Notes: generated by a model not told the origin, from the sequence alone. A stretch of DNA of 64,000 nt from JAXGXT01 sp040772665 (GCA_040772665.1 JAXGXT010000003.1:62001-126000); one strand, 5' to 3'. Positions 33,138 through 43,800 are shown, numbered from the stretch's first letter. Numbers and translations: made by a program.

Positions 33138-33647
33138 ATGAAAGAACAGATTAAGGGCTGGCTTGAAGCTATTTTTGAGGCGGCTGTTATTATTATTATT
33201 TTATTCTTTGTGTTTTTTCCATTTGAGGTAAGCGGAAGCTCCATGGAAAACACATTGCATAATGGAGATAAGGTTTTTGTAAGCCGCATTATGGCAACGG
33301 CAGGCATGTATGAAAAGGGTGACATGGTTATGTTTGTTCACTCCTTTGAAGGTAAAAAAATTAAAATGGTAAAACGTGTTATTGCTTGTGAGGGAGATAG
33401 GGTTGTAATTAAAGACGGACTTTTGTATATAAACGATGAGATGATAAATGAAGAGTATGTGCTTGGAGAAACTGACGGAGATACAGATGTTTACATAGAG
33501 CATGGAAAGGTTTTTGTTATGGGAGATAACCGCTCTTTCAGCGTTGACAGCAGAGATTTTGGGGCTATTGACAAGCGAAGCATAAAGGGCAGAGTTGTTA
33601 TGAAGCTTCTTCCCTTAGGCGACTTTACAGTGTATGCAAAAATGTGA
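33138..33647 (+). CDS. lepB: Signal peptidase I (second copy)
   Basis: This 169-residue membrane protease has one N-terminal span (about 12-29), catalytic Ser35 in VSGSSMENTL and Lys79 in KMVKRVIACEGD. VMGDNRSFSVDSR matches the third conserved box. ATG 33138 has GGAAAGGAC upstream. It differs clearly from the copy at 19599, so it is an old paralogue rather than a recent duplicate. It heads the tmk-darA-holB block. Confidence 0.93.
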   Translation: MKEQIKGWLEAIFEAAVIIIILFFVFFPFEVSGSSMENTLHNGDKVFVSRIMATAGMYEKGDMVMFVHSFEGKKIKMVKRVIACEGDRVVIKDGLLYINDEMINEEYVLGETDGDTDVYIEHGKVFVMGDNRSFSVDSRDFGAIDKRSIKGRVVMKLLPLGDFTVYAKM

Positions 33648-33720
33648 TACAATAAACTGATTAATATATTAAAGTTTTATATATACAAACCATTTGGCTT
33701 AATATATAAAGAGGTGCAAA

Positions 33721-34341
33721 ATGAGTGGAAAGTTTATTACAATAGAGGGGACAGACGGTGCAGGCAAATCAACACAAATAAAAATGCTTGTTGAATATCT
33801 TGACAAAAAAGGCTTTGACGTTATTGTTACTCGTGAGCCCGGCGGAACAAAAATCGGCGAGAAAATACGAGAGATTATTTTAGACAAGGAAAATGCCGAG
33901 ATGGACTGCGTTACAGAGGCTTTTCTTTATGCCGCATCAAGAGCACAGCATGTGAAAGAAAAAATTATTCCCGCCCTTAAAGAGGGAAAAATTGTAATTT
34001 GTGACCGTTTTGTTGACAGCTCCATTGTTTATCAAGGATATGCAAGAGGAATTTCAATAGATTTTATTGAGAAAATTAACAGATATGCAACAGAGGAAAC
34101 AGTGCCTGATTTAACATTGTTTTTTGATATAGTGCCTTATATTGGAATAGAAAGAAAAAAGGCGGGGCAGGATTTAGACAGAATAGAAAAAGAAAACATA
34201 GATTTTCATATGGCTGTTTATGAAGGATATAAAAAAGTATGCAGTGAAAATTCTGAAAGAATAAAAAGAATTAATGCATTAAAATCCGTTGAAGATGTTC
34301 ACAGTGAAGTGATTTTGGCAGTGGAAACTCTTTTTTCATAA
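33721..34341 (+). CDS. tmk: Thymidylate kinase
   Basis: This enzyme phosphorylates dTMP to dTDP for DNA synthesis. The 206 residues contain the P-loop EGTDGAGKSTQ (about 8-18), the DRFVDSSIVYQG substrate loop and the TREPGGTKIGEKIR segment. AAGAGGTG precedes ATG. It opens the conserved Firmicutes cluster tmk-darA-holB-ricT-trmN6-rsmI. Confidence 0.97.
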   Translation: MSGKFITIEGTDGAGKSTQIKMLVEYLDKKGFDVIVTREPGGTKIGEKIREIILDKENAEMDCVTEAFLYAASRAQHVKEKIIPALKEGKIVICDRFVDSSIVYQGYARGISIDFIEKINRYATEETVPDLTLFFDIVPYIGIERKKAGQDLDRIEKENIDFHMAVYEGYKKVCSENSERIKRINALKSVEDVHSEVILAVETLFS

Positions 34342-34353
34342 GGGGGAATTTGC

Positions 34354-34680
34354 ATGAAGCTTATAATTGCCGTTGTGCACGATGAGGACGTTTCGGTTCT
34401 TACAAAAACCCTTAATTCACAGGGGCTAATGGTGACAAAGCTTTCCTCCACAGGAGGATTTTTAAGAGTTGGAAACACAACTCTTATTATTGGAGTGGAG
34501 GAAGAAAAGGTTCAAGATGTAAAGGATATTTTTGAACAAAAATGCAAAAGAAGAAAGAAAACAGTGGCAGAGGAAACTCCCTATACAAACATGGACGGTT
34601 TTATAAGACGTCCTGTTGAGGTAAGTGTTGGAGGAGCCACAGTTTTTGTTTTAGATGTATGTGAATTTTTTAAGCTTTAG
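34354..34680 (+). CDS. darA: Cyclic-di-AMP receptor DarA/PstA (YaaQ)
   Basis: This 108-residue PII-like trimer-forming protein binds cyclic di-AMP in relatives. The sequence starts MKLIIAVVHDEDVSVLTKTL and carries the family blocks TKLSSTGGFLRVGNTTLIIGVEEEKV and GGATVFVLDV. The partner it controls is unknown even in model species. It lies 12 bases after tmk and 8 before holB, the usual position. Confidence 0.95.
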   Translation: MKLIIAVVHDEDVSVLTKTLNSQGLMVTKLSSTGGFLRVGNTTLIIGVEEEKVQDVKDIFEQKCKRRKKTVAEETPYTNMDGFIRRPVEVSVGGATVFVLDVCEFFKL

Positions 34681-34688
34681 GAGAAAAC

Positions 34689-35678
34689 ATGTCAGCTTTT
34701 GAAGAAATTATCGGAAACCAGCAGGTTATAAAAAATTTGACAAGCGCAATTGAAAACAAGCGTGTTTCACATGCTTATATTTTAAGCGGCCCTTACGGCA
34801 TTGGAAAAATGCTTATGGCTGAAAGCTTTGCTTTAGAGCTTCAATGTGAAAACAGACAAGGCAAAGCATGCGGAGTTTGTTCTGCTTGTAAAAGCACGAA
34901 AAGTAAAAACAATCCTGATATAATTTATGTTGTTCCAAAAAAAACAAAGGCAATAGGCGCAGACGATATAAGAGAACAGGTTTTAAGGCAGGTTGAAATA
35001 AAGCAGTATAAATATAAATACAAGATTTTTATAATTGAAAATGCCGACAAAATGACTGTTGCGGCGCAAAATGCTTTTCTTAAAACCCTTGAAGAACCTC
35101 CTGGATATGCGATTTTTCTTCTTTTAGCGGAAAATCCTGAGTTGTTTTTGCCGACTGTTTTTTCAAGATGTGTTATGATTAGGTTAAGGCCTTTGGGAAC
35201 TTCTTTAGTAAAAGAATATCTTATTGAAAAAAATAAAACGGAAAAAGACGAGGCTGTGTTTTTTGCCGAATATTCGGCAGGAAGTATAGGCAAAGCCATT
35301 AAACTTTCAACTGATGAAGATTTTATAAGCATGAGAAATGATATTATTGACAGACTTTATAATATAGGAAACACTGAATTATGGCAGATTCTTTGCTGGG
35401 GCAGGGAACTTGAAAAATATAAGGAAAGTTTTTTTGAATGCCTTGATATTGCCGAGCTTTGGTTTAGGGATGTTTTGGCCGCAAAAAAACTTAAAGACAT
35501 CAAATATATAATTCAAAAAGATAAAGAGCAGAAGATTTTTTCACAGGCAAAAAATACGGATTTCCTGCTTCTTGAAAAAAGCTTTAAAGCCGTTTGTCTG
35601 GCAAGACGTCAGCTGGAGCAAAACGGAAGCTTTCAGCTTATTGTGGAAAATATGCTTATGACTATAAAAGGAGTGTAG
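34689..35678 (+). CDS. holB: DNA polymerase III, delta prime subunit
   Basis: This clamp-loader subunit has 329 residues. The P-loop region is SGPYGIGKMLMA, followed by a cysteine set (CENRQGKACGVCSAC) that binds zinc in relatives. Further AAA+ features are FIIENADKMTVAAQNAFLKTLEEPP and the sensor SRC in VFSRCVMIRL. AGGAG precedes ATG. It ends 2 bases before the ricT start. Confidence 0.94.
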   Translation: MSAFEEIIGNQQVIKNLTSAIENKRVSHAYILSGPYGIGKMLMAESFALELQCENRQGKACGVCSACKSTKSKNNPDIIYVVPKKTKAIGADDIREQVLRQVEIKQYKYKYKIFIIENADKMTVAAQNAFLKTLEEPPGYAIFLLLAENPELFLPTVFSRCVMIRLRPLGTSLVKEYLIEKNKTEKDEAVFFAEYSAGSIGKAIKLSTDEDFISMRNDIIDRLYNIGNTELWQILCWGRELEKYKESFFECLDIAELWFRDVLAAKKLKDIKYIIQKDKEQKIFSQAKNTDFLLLEKSFKAVCLARRQLEQNGSFQLIVENMLMTIKGV

Positions 35679-35680
35679 TG

Positions 35681-36556
35681 ATGACGGAAGTAGTTGGAAT
35701 TAGATTTAAAAAAGCCGGCAAGGTTTATTACTTTGACCCTGACGGTTTAAAAATAAATGAAGACATGGCTGCCATTGTTGAAACAGCAAGGGGAGTGGAG
35801 TTTGGAACGGTTGTTAAAGGCAACTTTCTTGTTGAAGACAAAGAGGTGTTTCAGCCGCTTAAAAAAGTTATACGTATTGCAACGGAAGAAGACGTTGTTC
35901 AAGAAAAAGAAGATAAAATAAAAGAAAAAGAAGCCTTTGAAATTTGTGAAGAAAAAATTTTAAAGCATGACCTTGATATGAAGCTTATTGATGTGGAAAT
36001 GACATTTGACCACAACAAGCTTATTTTTTATTTTACCTCCGACGGAAGAGTAGACTTTAGGGAGCTTGTTAAAGAGCTTGCTTCTGTTTTCAGAACAAGA
36101 ATTGAGCTTAGGCAGATAGGTGTTCGTGATGAGGCGAAAATGCTTAACGGCATTGGAATTTGCGGAAGAACTTTATGCTGTGCAACTTTTTTAGGAAATT
36201 TTACACCTGTTTCCATAAAGATGGCAAAAGAGCAAAATCTTTCCCTTAACCCTGCAAAAATAAGCGGAATTTGCGGAAGACTTATGTGCTGTTTAAAATA
36301 TGAAGAAGAAGTGTACGAAGAGCTTAATAAAAACCTTCCAAACGTTGGAGATATAATAAGCTGCAGTGATGGAACAGGTGAAATTCTTTCAGTTAATGTG
36401 CTAATGCAAAATGTTAAGGCAGCGGTAAGAAAAAAAGAAAATGACCCTCCTACAATAGGCTTTTATCATGTGGAGGAAATTAAAGTAATAAAGGCAAGAA
36501 AAAGGGCAAAACATCAAAGCGGAGAAGATGAAGCGGCACTTATGAATTTGGAATGA
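35681..36556 (+). CDS. ricT: PSP1-domain protein RicT (YaaT)
   Basis: This 291-residue protein belongs to the RicT/YaaT family. In B. subtilis it works with RicA and RicF in a complex that carries 4Fe-4S clusters and helps RNase Y mature mRNAs. The cysteine set is visible: CGRTLCCATFL and CGRLMCCLKYEEE. ATG 35681 is preferred: GGAG lies upstream and the protein then begins like its family (TEVVGIRFKKAGKVYYF). The longer in-frame start at 35594 would overlap holB by 85 bases. yabA, often next, is absent. Confidence 0.94.
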   Translation: MTEVVGIRFKKAGKVYYFDPDGLKINEDMAAIVETARGVEFGTVVKGNFLVEDKEVFQPLKKVIRIATEEDVVQEKEDKIKEKEAFEICEEKILKHDLDMKLIDVEMTFDHNKLIFYFTSDGRVDFRELVKELASVFRTRIELRQIGVRDEAKMLNGIGICGRTLCCATFLGNFTPVSIKMAKEQNLSLNPAKISGICGRLMCCLKYEEEVYEELNKNLPNVGDIISCSDGTGEILSVNVLMQNVKAAVRKKENDPPTIGFYHVEEIKVIKARKRAKHQSGEDEAALMNLE

Positions 36557-36560
36557 GAAT

Positions 36561-37307
36561 ATGAAAAATAATGTTAAAATAAATGAAAATGAAAGAATTG
36601 ACGATTTGCACCGAAACGGATATTTTATTATTCAAGACCCCAAGCATTTTTGCTTTGGGGTTGATGCTGTTTTATTGAGCGATTTTGCAAAGGCTGAAAA
36701 AAATGAACGTGTTCTTGATTTGGGCACAGGCACAGGAATAATTCCTATTCTTATGGAGGCCAAATATCCTTTGGCAGAAAAGTTTTATGGCCTTGAAATT
36801 CAAAATGCAAGTGCCGAAATGGCAAAAAGAAGTGTAGAGCTTAACAATCTTTCAAAGAAAATAGAAATTGTTCAAGGGGATATAAAAGAAGCCTCGAAAA
36901 TGTTTAAAGGCTCTGCTTTTGATGTTATAACAGTTAACCCTCCCTACATGAACACAGGCGGCGGAATACAAAACAGCTTTACACCAAAAACAATTGCAAG
37001 GCATGAGGTGCTTGTTACACTTATTGATATTGCAAGGGAAAGCTCAAAGCTTTTAAAATTTGGCGGACGTATTTATATGGTTCACAGACCGCACAGGCTT
37101 GCTGATATTTTTTCCGCACTTCGTGAATACAAGCTTGAACCCAAACGAATGAGGCTTGTTCAAAGCTATGTAAAAAAAGAGCCTACAATGGTGCTTATTG
37201 AGGCCGTAAGAAGCGGCAAGCCTATGCTAAAGGTTATGCCCACACTTATAATTTATAACGAGGACGGAAGTTATACAGACGAGGCTTTAGAGATTTATTA
37301 CGGATAA
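36561..37307 (+). CDS. tRNA1(Val) adenine-N6 methyltransferase-like protein
   Basis: This 248-residue SAM-dependent methyltransferase has motif I DLGTGTGIIPILM (about 50-62) and the N6-adenine catalytic motif NPPYM. It matches the TrmN6/YabB family that modifies A37 of tRNA-Val. The N-terminus (DLHRNGYFIIQDPKHFCFGVDAVLLSDF) is typical. It starts 4 bases after ricT and ends 21 bases before rsmI, the conserved gene order. Confidence 0.92.
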   Translation: MKNNVKINENERIDDLHRNGYFIIQDPKHFCFGVDAVLLSDFAKAEKNERVLDLGTGTGIIPILMEAKYPLAEKFYGLEIQNASAEMAKRSVELNNLSKKIEIVQGDIKEASKMFKGSAFDVITVNPPYMNTGGGIQNSFTPKTIARHEVLVTLIDIARESSKLLKFGGRIYMVHRPHRLADIFSALREYKLEPKRMRLVQSYVKKEPTMVLIEAVRSGKPMLKVMPTLIIYNEDGSYTDEALEIYYG

Positions 37308-37328
37308 GGTTTTATCAAAGGAGGCATT

Positions 37329-38168
37329 ATGAGCGGAACATTATATTTGTGTGCAACACCCATAGGAAACCTTTTTGATATAACTTTAAGGGTGCTTGAT
37401 TTGCTTAAGGAATGTGACATTATAGCCGCAGAGGACACAAGGCATACATTAAAACTTTTGAACCATTTTGAAATAAACACCCCTATGACAAGCTATCATG
37501 AGCATAACAAGGTGCAAAAAGGGCCGATTATTATTGAAAAGCTTAAAGAGGGAAAAAATGTGGCTCTTGTAAGCGATGCGGGGATGCCGGGAATTTCCGA
37601 CCCCGGCAGTGATTTGGTTAGGCTTTGCCATGAAGAGGGCATAAGTGTAACAGTTGCCCCGGGGGCAAGTGCGGCGGTTACGGCAGTTGTTCTTTCAGGG
37701 TTTGATACAGGCAGATTTGTTTTTGAAGGCTTTCTTCCTTCCGAAAAAAAGGAAAGGGCTAGGGTTCTTGATAGTCTTTTAAAAGAGGAACGAACAATAA
37801 TTTTTTATGAAGCTCCTCACAGACTTACGAAAACACTGCAGTTTCTTATGAACGCAACAAACAACAGAAATGCCGCCTGTATAAGAGAAATCACAAAAAA
37901 ATATGAAGAAGTTAAAAAGGGCAGTTTAAGCAGCCTTTTGGAGTTTTACGAGAAAAATCCCCCAAAGGGCGAATTTGTTATAGTTGTTGAAGGTGCAGAC
38001 GCAAACGCTTTGAAGCAAGAGGAAATAGCGGGGTTTGAAAAAATCAGCATTGAAGAACATATGGAAATATATTTAAGTGAAGGCTTAAGTGAAAAGGATG
38101 CCATGAAAAAGGTTGCTAAAGATAGAGGAGTTTCAAAAAGAGATATTTATATTCAGATAAAGGGATAG
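37329..38168 (+). CDS. rsmI: 16S rRNA (cytidine-1402-2'-O)-methyltransferase
   Basis: RsmI methylates the ribose of C1402 in the decoding centre of 16S rRNA. The 279 residues begin GTLYLCATPIGNLFDITLR and include AAEDTRHTLKLLNHF, VSDAGMPGISDPG and PGASAAVTAVVLSGF, all typical of the tetrapyrrole-methylase-like fold. AAGGAGG precedes ATG. It overlaps the ribosome binding region of the next gene. Confidence 0.96.
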   Translation: MSGTLYLCATPIGNLFDITLRVLDLLKECDIIAAEDTRHTLKLLNHFEINTPMTSYHEHNKVQKGPIIIEKLKEGKNVALVSDAGMPGISDPGSDLVRLCHEEGISVTVAPGASAAVTAVVLSGFDTGRFVFEGFLPSEKKERARVLDSLLKEERTIIFYEAPHRLTKTLQFLMNATNNRNAACIREITKKYEEVKKGSLSSLLEFYEKNPPKGEFVIVVEGADANALKQEEIAGFEKISIEEHMEIYLSEGLSEKDAMKKVAKDRGVSKRDIYIQIKG

Positions 38169-38173
38169 TGAAA

Positions 38174-38665
38174 ATGACTAAGGAAGAAAAAGTATATAAG
38201 GTTTTAAAAGAGCTTAATATAGAATATAGTTTGTTTGAGCATGAGCCTATTTTTACAGTTGAGGCGGCAAAGGAGCTTGATGAAAAAATAGGAGTTGAAA
38301 TCTGCAAAAACTTATTTTTAAGCACAAATCATGGAGAAAACCATTATCTTCTTACCATGGTTGGAGGAAAAAGATTTAACACAGGCAAGGTTTCAAAGCA
38401 GCTTCAAGTTCCAAGGCTTACATTTGCCGAGGCTGAAAAAATGGAGGAATATCTTGATATAACTCCAGGTTCTGTTTCCCCTTTGGGGCTTTTAAACGAT
38501 AAGGGAAATAATGTTAAGTTTATTATAGACAGTGATGTTTTAAGTATGGACAAAATATCTATACATCCTTGTGTAAATACTGCAACACTTCTTATAGACA
38601 CCAAGGATTTAATTGAGAAAATTCTTCCCTTTTGCGGACACGATGTTACTGTTGTTCAAGTTTAG
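38174..38665 (+). CDS. ProX/YbaK-type trans-editing aminoacyl-tRNA deacylase
   Basis: This 163-residue stand-alone editing domain resembles ProXp-ala (PrdX of proline-fermenting clostridia), which hydrolyses Ala-tRNA-Pro. Family features are FEHEPIFTVEAA, KNLFLSTN, the Lys-rich TGKVSKQLQV region, ITPGSVSPLGLLND and HPCVNTATLLI. ATG 38174 is preferred because AAAGGG lies 9 bases upstream; the GTG at 38168 shares its first base with the rsmI stop. Substrate preference is inferred. Confidence 0.85.
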   Translation: MTKEEKVYKVLKELNIEYSLFEHEPIFTVEAAKELDEKIGVEICKNLFLSTNHGENHYLLTMVGGKRFNTGKVSKQLQVPRLTFAEAEKMEEYLDITPGSVSPLGLLNDKGNNVKFIIDSDVLSMDKISIHPCVNTATLLIDTKDLIEKILPFCGHDVTVVQV

Positions 38666-38749
38666 AAAGGGAAATAAAATTATAATAAAGAAAATAAATA
38701 TTATGGGATATAATTATAGCAGTTATAATTATATTTTGCAGGAGTTTAT

Positions 38750-40156
38750 ATGGATGCACCGCTTTTTAATAAACTAAATGAATACAGAAAAAAAGAAATA
38801 TATCCTTTTCACATGCCGGGGCATAAAATGGGGGCGGGAATTGAAATTGAGGATGTGTTTTCCCTTGATATTACGGAAATAGACGGCTTTGACAATCTTC
38901 ACAGTGCAGAGGGAGTTATAAAAGAGGCACAGAATTTATGTGCAAAAACCTTTGGAGCCAAAGAAAGCTTTTTTCTTATTAATGGAAGCAGCTGCGGAGT
39001 TACAGGGTCAATTTTAGCCTTATGCAGTGAAAAAACTGTTATTGCCGCAAGAAATTGTCACAAAAGCACATTTGACGGATTTATTTTAAGCGGAGCAAAG
39101 CCTGTTTATATTATGCCTGAAATTGTTGACGGATATAATGTTTTTGGTGCAGTTTCGCCTTTGGAAGTGGAAAAGGCGTGCAGGAAAAATCCTGAAGCGG
39201 CGGCAGTTATTATTGTCAGCCCCACATACGAAGGTGTTGTAAGCGATATAAAAGCCATTTCAAAGGTTGTTCATATGTTTAACATGGTTTTAATTGTGGA
39301 CGAGGCTCACGGTGCACATTTTAATTTCAATTCTTATTTTCCCCAAAGTGCAGTTGGTTTAGGTGCAGACATTGTTATTCAAAGCTTGCATAAAACACTG
39401 CCATCTCCCACCCAGACAGCTCTTCTTCATGTATGTTCCCATAGAATTAACACAGAAAAGTTGAAAAAATGCCTTGCTATGGTGCAAAGTTCCAGTCCGT
39501 CATATTTATTTATGGGTATAATGGATAAATGCAGAGCTTATCTTGACAATGAAGGAAAAAAGGATTTTGAAGAATATTCAATAAAAGTTAAAGAGTTAAG
39601 AAAAAGTCTTGGAAGTTTAAAAAATCTAAAGCTTATGGGTGAAGAGATAATAGGGAAAAACAATGTTTATGACTACGACAAAGGAAAAATTGTACTTTTT
39701 TCAAAAGGTATAGACTGTATGAAAATAGGGGAGGTTTTAAGAAAAAAAAGTAAAATAGAATTGGAAATGAGCTGCCCCACCCATTTTATTGCTATGACAA
39801 GTGTTTGTGACACTAAAGAGGGTTTTGAAAGATTTGTTCAAGCTGTTATTGAAATTGACAATAAAATTTCTGACTATAAAAAAGAAGAAGTTTTATTTAT
39901 ATATCCTAAGCCTCAAACTGCTTTTTCGCCAAGAGAAGCTTTTAACCGAGAAACTGAACAAATTAAGACAATAACAGCGAAAGAACGTGTTTGCGGAGAG
40001 TTTGTTATACCATATCCGCCTGGGATTCCCCTTGTTTCCCCTGGGGAAATAATTTCTGAAGAAGTGCTGAATGTTATTGAAGTTTTAAGAAGATATAATG
40101 TTAATATAATAGGAGCAGAAAACTCTTCCCTTGAAAATATTAAGGTTTTGAAGTAA
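38750..40156 (+). CDS. Orn/Lys/Arg decarboxylase family protein (short form)
   Basis: This PLP-dependent decarboxylase of fold type I has 468 residues, matching the short YaaO/SpeA form. It has HMPGHKMGAG near the start, the GSSCGVTGSI cofactor phosphate loop, VDEAHGAHF with the PLP-binding Asp and SLHKTLPSPTQTALLH with the Schiff-base Lys. Relatives make agmatine or cadaverine; the substrate is not decided here. yaaO lies near tmk in Bacillus as well. CAGGAG precedes ATG. Confidence 0.88.
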   Translation: MDAPLFNKLNEYRKKEIYPFHMPGHKMGAGIEIEDVFSLDITEIDGFDNLHSAEGVIKEAQNLCAKTFGAKESFFLINGSSCGVTGSILALCSEKTVIAARNCHKSTFDGFILSGAKPVYIMPEIVDGYNVFGAVSPLEVEKACRKNPEAAAVIIVSPTYEGVVSDIKAISKVVHMFNMVLIVDEAHGAHFNFNSYFPQSAVGLGADIVIQSLHKTLPSPTQTALLHVCSHRINTEKLKKCLAMVQSSSPSYLFMGIMDKCRAYLDNEGKKDFEEYSIKVKELRKSLGSLKNLKLMGEEIIGKNNVYDYDKGKIVLFSKGIDCMKIGEVLRKKSKIELEMSCPTHFIAMTSVCDTKEGFERFVQAVIEIDNKISDYKKEEVLFIYPKPQTAFSPREAFNRETEQIKTITAKERVCGEFVIPYPPGIPLVSPGEIISEEVLNVIEVLRRYNVNIIGAENSSLENIKVLK

Positions 40157-40250
40157 AATTATGAGTGTAAAGTTTTTCTTAGTTAAGTCATAGATTAATA
40201 AAGGGTTATATTTGGAAAACAAATTGCCTTAGGTTTGGAGGTATTTTAAA

Positions 40251-40646
40251 ATGATGGAAGGGTTAAAAAGTTTAACAACAATTGATATTTTATATGCGGC
40301 TTTGATGGCGTTTGTGGCAACACAGCTTGTTTTAAGTTTTTCAAGATATTTAAAACTTAAAACAACTTATAAGTCTTCGGATGAGCAAATTAAAGATACA
40401 GATAAGATTATGATTATCAAAAAGTGTATTGCCATGTTTCCTGTTGAAACCATTTATTTCAGGGGAAAAGTGTTCACAAAGGGCATGAGGGTAAGAATAA
40501 CAACTTTTCAGCAAAGAGTTATAGAGGGCGAAATTATCGGAAAAAATGAAATGGATATACTCTGCGTTATGGCAGGACAGCACATTATTGCCCATGAAAT
40601 AGCCAAGATTGAAGATATTATTGAAATGCCGTCGTCTTTTCAATGA
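40251..40646 (+). CDS. Small membrane protein of unknown function
   Basis: This 131-residue protein has one N-terminal hydrophobic span (IDILYAALMAFVATQLVLSF) and a soluble C-terminal part with alternating strands (VRITTFQQRVIEGEIIGKNEMDILCVM), perhaps a small beta-barrel. No named domain is recognised. GGAGG lies about 11 bases before ATG. It stands alone between two terminator-like sites. Confidence 0.65.
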   Translation: MMEGLKSLTTIDILYAALMAFVATQLVLSFSRYLKLKTTYKSSDEQIKDTDKIMIIKKCIAMFPVETIYFRGKVFTKGMRVRITTFQQRVIEGEIIGKNEMDILCVMAGQHIIAHEIAKIEDIIEMPSSFQ

Positions 40647-40656
40647 AAGGGAATAG

Positions 40657-40697
40657 GCCAAAAGAGTAGCAAAATTCTACTTTTATGGCTTATTTTT
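40657..40697 (+). terminator. Terminator after the small membrane protein
   Basis: GCCAAAAGAGTAG pairs with CTACTTTTATGGC (one mismatch, one G-U pair) before a T-rich stretch. Confidence 0.7.
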
Positions 40698-40712
40698 ATA
40701 TTATCAACGCTA

Positions 40713-40741
40713 TTGAAAACCTATGATTTGTAGGGTATAAT
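40713..40741 (+). promoter_or_regulatory. Promoter of the activase-like gene
   Basis: TTGAAA (40713-40718), 17 bases and TATAAT (40736-40741). It implies a leader of about 130 bases, in which I see no known motif. Confidence 0.65.
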
Positions 40742-40880
40742 CAATTATCACAAATTTTCGACAAATGTTTTTAATTCAGAGTATGGTAAAGGGATAAAAT
40801 TTTAGGATTTAGTCTGTTTTTCTATACTCTGTTAAGCAATTATAATTTTATTAAATTTTGAAAGTGAAAGGAGGACGAAA

Positions 40881-43800
40881 ATGGAAACCTCAGATAAATT
40901 AAAACTTGGAATTGATATAGGCTCAACCACAGTTAAGGTTGTTGTGGCTGATGATGAAAACAGAACTCTTTTTTCCGAATATAAAAGACATTTTTCCGAA
41001 ATAAAAAACACCCTTAAAGAGCTTACAGAAAATGCGTACAAGGCGCTTGGAAATGTGAAAGTAAGCGTTATGATGACAGGAAGCGGCGGAGTGGCAATGG
41101 CAGAAGCCGTGGGAGCAAAGTTTATTCAAGAGGTGGTGGCAACGGCAAATGCTGTTAAAGCCGTTATTCCCCAGACTGATGTTGCAATAGAGCTTGGCGG
41201 TGAAGACGCTAAAATTATTTATTTTAAAGACGGAATTGAACAGAGAATGAATGGTGTATGTGCAGGCGGCACAGGAAGTTTTATTGACCAGATGGCGGCA
41301 CTTTTACAAACAGACGCACAAGGGCTTAACGAGCTTGCGAAAAACCACAATGTTATTTATCCCATAGCAAGCAGATGCGGAGTTTTTGCAAAAACCGACA
41401 TTCAGCCTCTTATTAACGAAGGTGCGGCAAGGGAAGATTTGGCGGCATCTATTTATCAGGCCGTTGTTAATCAAACAATCAGCGGACTTGCCTGCGGCAA
41501 GCCCATAAGGGGTAATGTTACTTTTCTTGGCGGGCCGTTACACTTTATGTCCGAGCTTAGAAAAAGATTTGAAATCACACTTTCTTTGACAGATGAAACT
41601 GCTATTGTTCCCGAGGGAAGTCATTTGTTTGCCGCTTTCGGTTCGGCAATAAGCAGTGACAGAACAACGCCTGTCACAGACCTTAAATCTCTTACAAAAA
41701 CTGTTTCTTCCGTTTCTGCTCTTGAAATGGAGGTCAGCCGTTTAGAGCCGCTTTTTACAGATGAAGAGGATTATCAGGAGTTTGTTCAAAGGCATGGACA
41801 GGAAAAAGTAAAAAGGTTAGAGCTTTCAAAATATTCAGGGAATGCTTTTTTAGGAATTGACGCAGGGAGCACAACAACAAAAGTTGCCCTTGTAAGCGAA
41901 GAGGGAGAACTTCTTTATTCTTTTTACACAAGCAATGAGGGAAATCCGCTTAAGGTTGTTATAAGAGCATTAAACGAGATGTATGATGCTATGCCTAAGG
42001 GTGTAAAAATCAAAAATTCATGTGTAACAGGATATGGTGAGGGGCTTATAAAAGAAGCTCTTATGATGGACTTGGGATTTATTGAAACTGTTGCCCATTA
42101 TAAAGCGGCGGCGTTTTTCCGTCCTGACGTGGATTTTATACTTGACATTGGCGGTCAGGATATGAAATGCATAAGAATTAAAAACGGAGTTGTTGACAAC
42201 GTTCTTTTAAACGAAGCATGTTCCTCAGGATGTGGCTCATTTATTGAAACCTTTGCAAAAAGTCTTAACAACAGTGTTGAGGATTTTGCCAAGATTGCCA
42301 TTTTTGGAAAAAGCCCTATTGACCTTGGCTCAAGATGCACTGTGTTTATGAACTCACGTGTTAAACAGGCACAAAAAGAAGGTGCTCAAGTTGGAGATAT
42401 TTCGGCAGGGCTTGCCTATTCAGTTATTAAAAATGCACTTTTAAAGGTTATAAAAATTTCAGACCCTAAGGCACTTGGAAAAAGTATAGTTGTTCAGGGG
42501 GGAACTTTTTATAATGACGCTGTTTTAAGAAGTTTTGAAATTATCAGCCAAAGAAAGGCTGTGCGTCCTGACATTGCAGGAATTATGGGTGCTTTCGGTG
42601 CAGGACTTATTGCCCGTGAAAAGTTTAAGGAAGATTATGAAACAACACTTATAAGCCGTGAAACAATGAACAACCTTAAAGTTGAAGCCACACATGCAAG
42701 ATGCGGTCTTTGCACAAACAATTGTCTTCTTACAATAAACAGGTTTGACGGCGGAAGAAGATTTATAACAGGAAACCGCTGTGAAAAGGGTGAGGGAAAG
42801 CACGTAAGTGCAACAGATGTGCCTAACCTTTACGAATACAAGAAAAACAGACTTTTTGATTATAAAAGTCTTCCTTTACATATGGCGAAAAGAGGAGTTA
42901 TTGGCATACCAAGAGTTCTTAATATGTATGAAAACTATCCGTTTTGGCATACGTTTTTAACAGAGCTTGGTTTTTCTGTTAAACTTTCTCCTTTTTCAAG
43001 CAAAAGCCTTTATGAACTTGGAATGGAAAGTATACCAAGTGAAAGTGTGTGTTACCCTGCAAAGCTTGTGCACGGGCATATTATGAGCCTTATTAACGAT
43101 GGGGTTAAAACAATTTTTTATCCCGGAATTGTGTATGAAAGAGAAGATGTAAAAAACACAGACGATACATATAACTGCCCTATTGTTGCAAGCTACAGCG
43201 AAAACATTAAAAATAATGTTGAGGAATTAGTTGAAGAAAAGATTAATTTTGTCAACCCTTTTATATCCTTTAAAAATACAGCCGCACTTAAAAACAGGCT
43301 TTATGATATTTTTATTGAGTTTGGCGTATCAAAAACTCAGGTGGCAGGTGCCATTGAAGAAGGGCTTAAAGAGTGGGATAACTTTAGAAAAGATATGCGG
43401 CAAAAAGGTGAAGAAACCCTTGACTACATAAAAGAGAACGACCTTAGAGCAATTGTTTTGGGCGGCAGGCCATATCATGTTGACCCTGAGGTTAACCATG
43501 GCATTCCTGAACTTATTACAGGGTTTAACATTGCTGTTTTAACAGAGGACAGTGTGTCACATCTTGGAAACCTTGAAAGACCTCTTGTTATAAGAGATCA
43601 ATGGATGTATCACAGCAGGCTTTATGAGGCTGCGGCTTTTGTTAAAACACAGGAAAACATTGAATATGTCCAGCTTAACAGCTTTGGCTGTGGTCTTGAC
43701 GCTGTTACAACAGACGAGGTTAAGGATATTTTAGATGCGGCTGGAAAAATCTATACAACTTTAAAAATAGATGAAGTAAATAATCTTGGTGCGGCAAGGA

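Noticed and set aside
35594..35680. A longer N-terminus for ricT
   Set aside because: It would overlap holB by 85 bases, and the family start and ribosome binding site fit ATG 35681.
38700..38740. ATAATTAT repeats before the decarboxylase gene as an operator
   Set aside because: The pattern is simple AT-rich repetition expected by chance in this genome.
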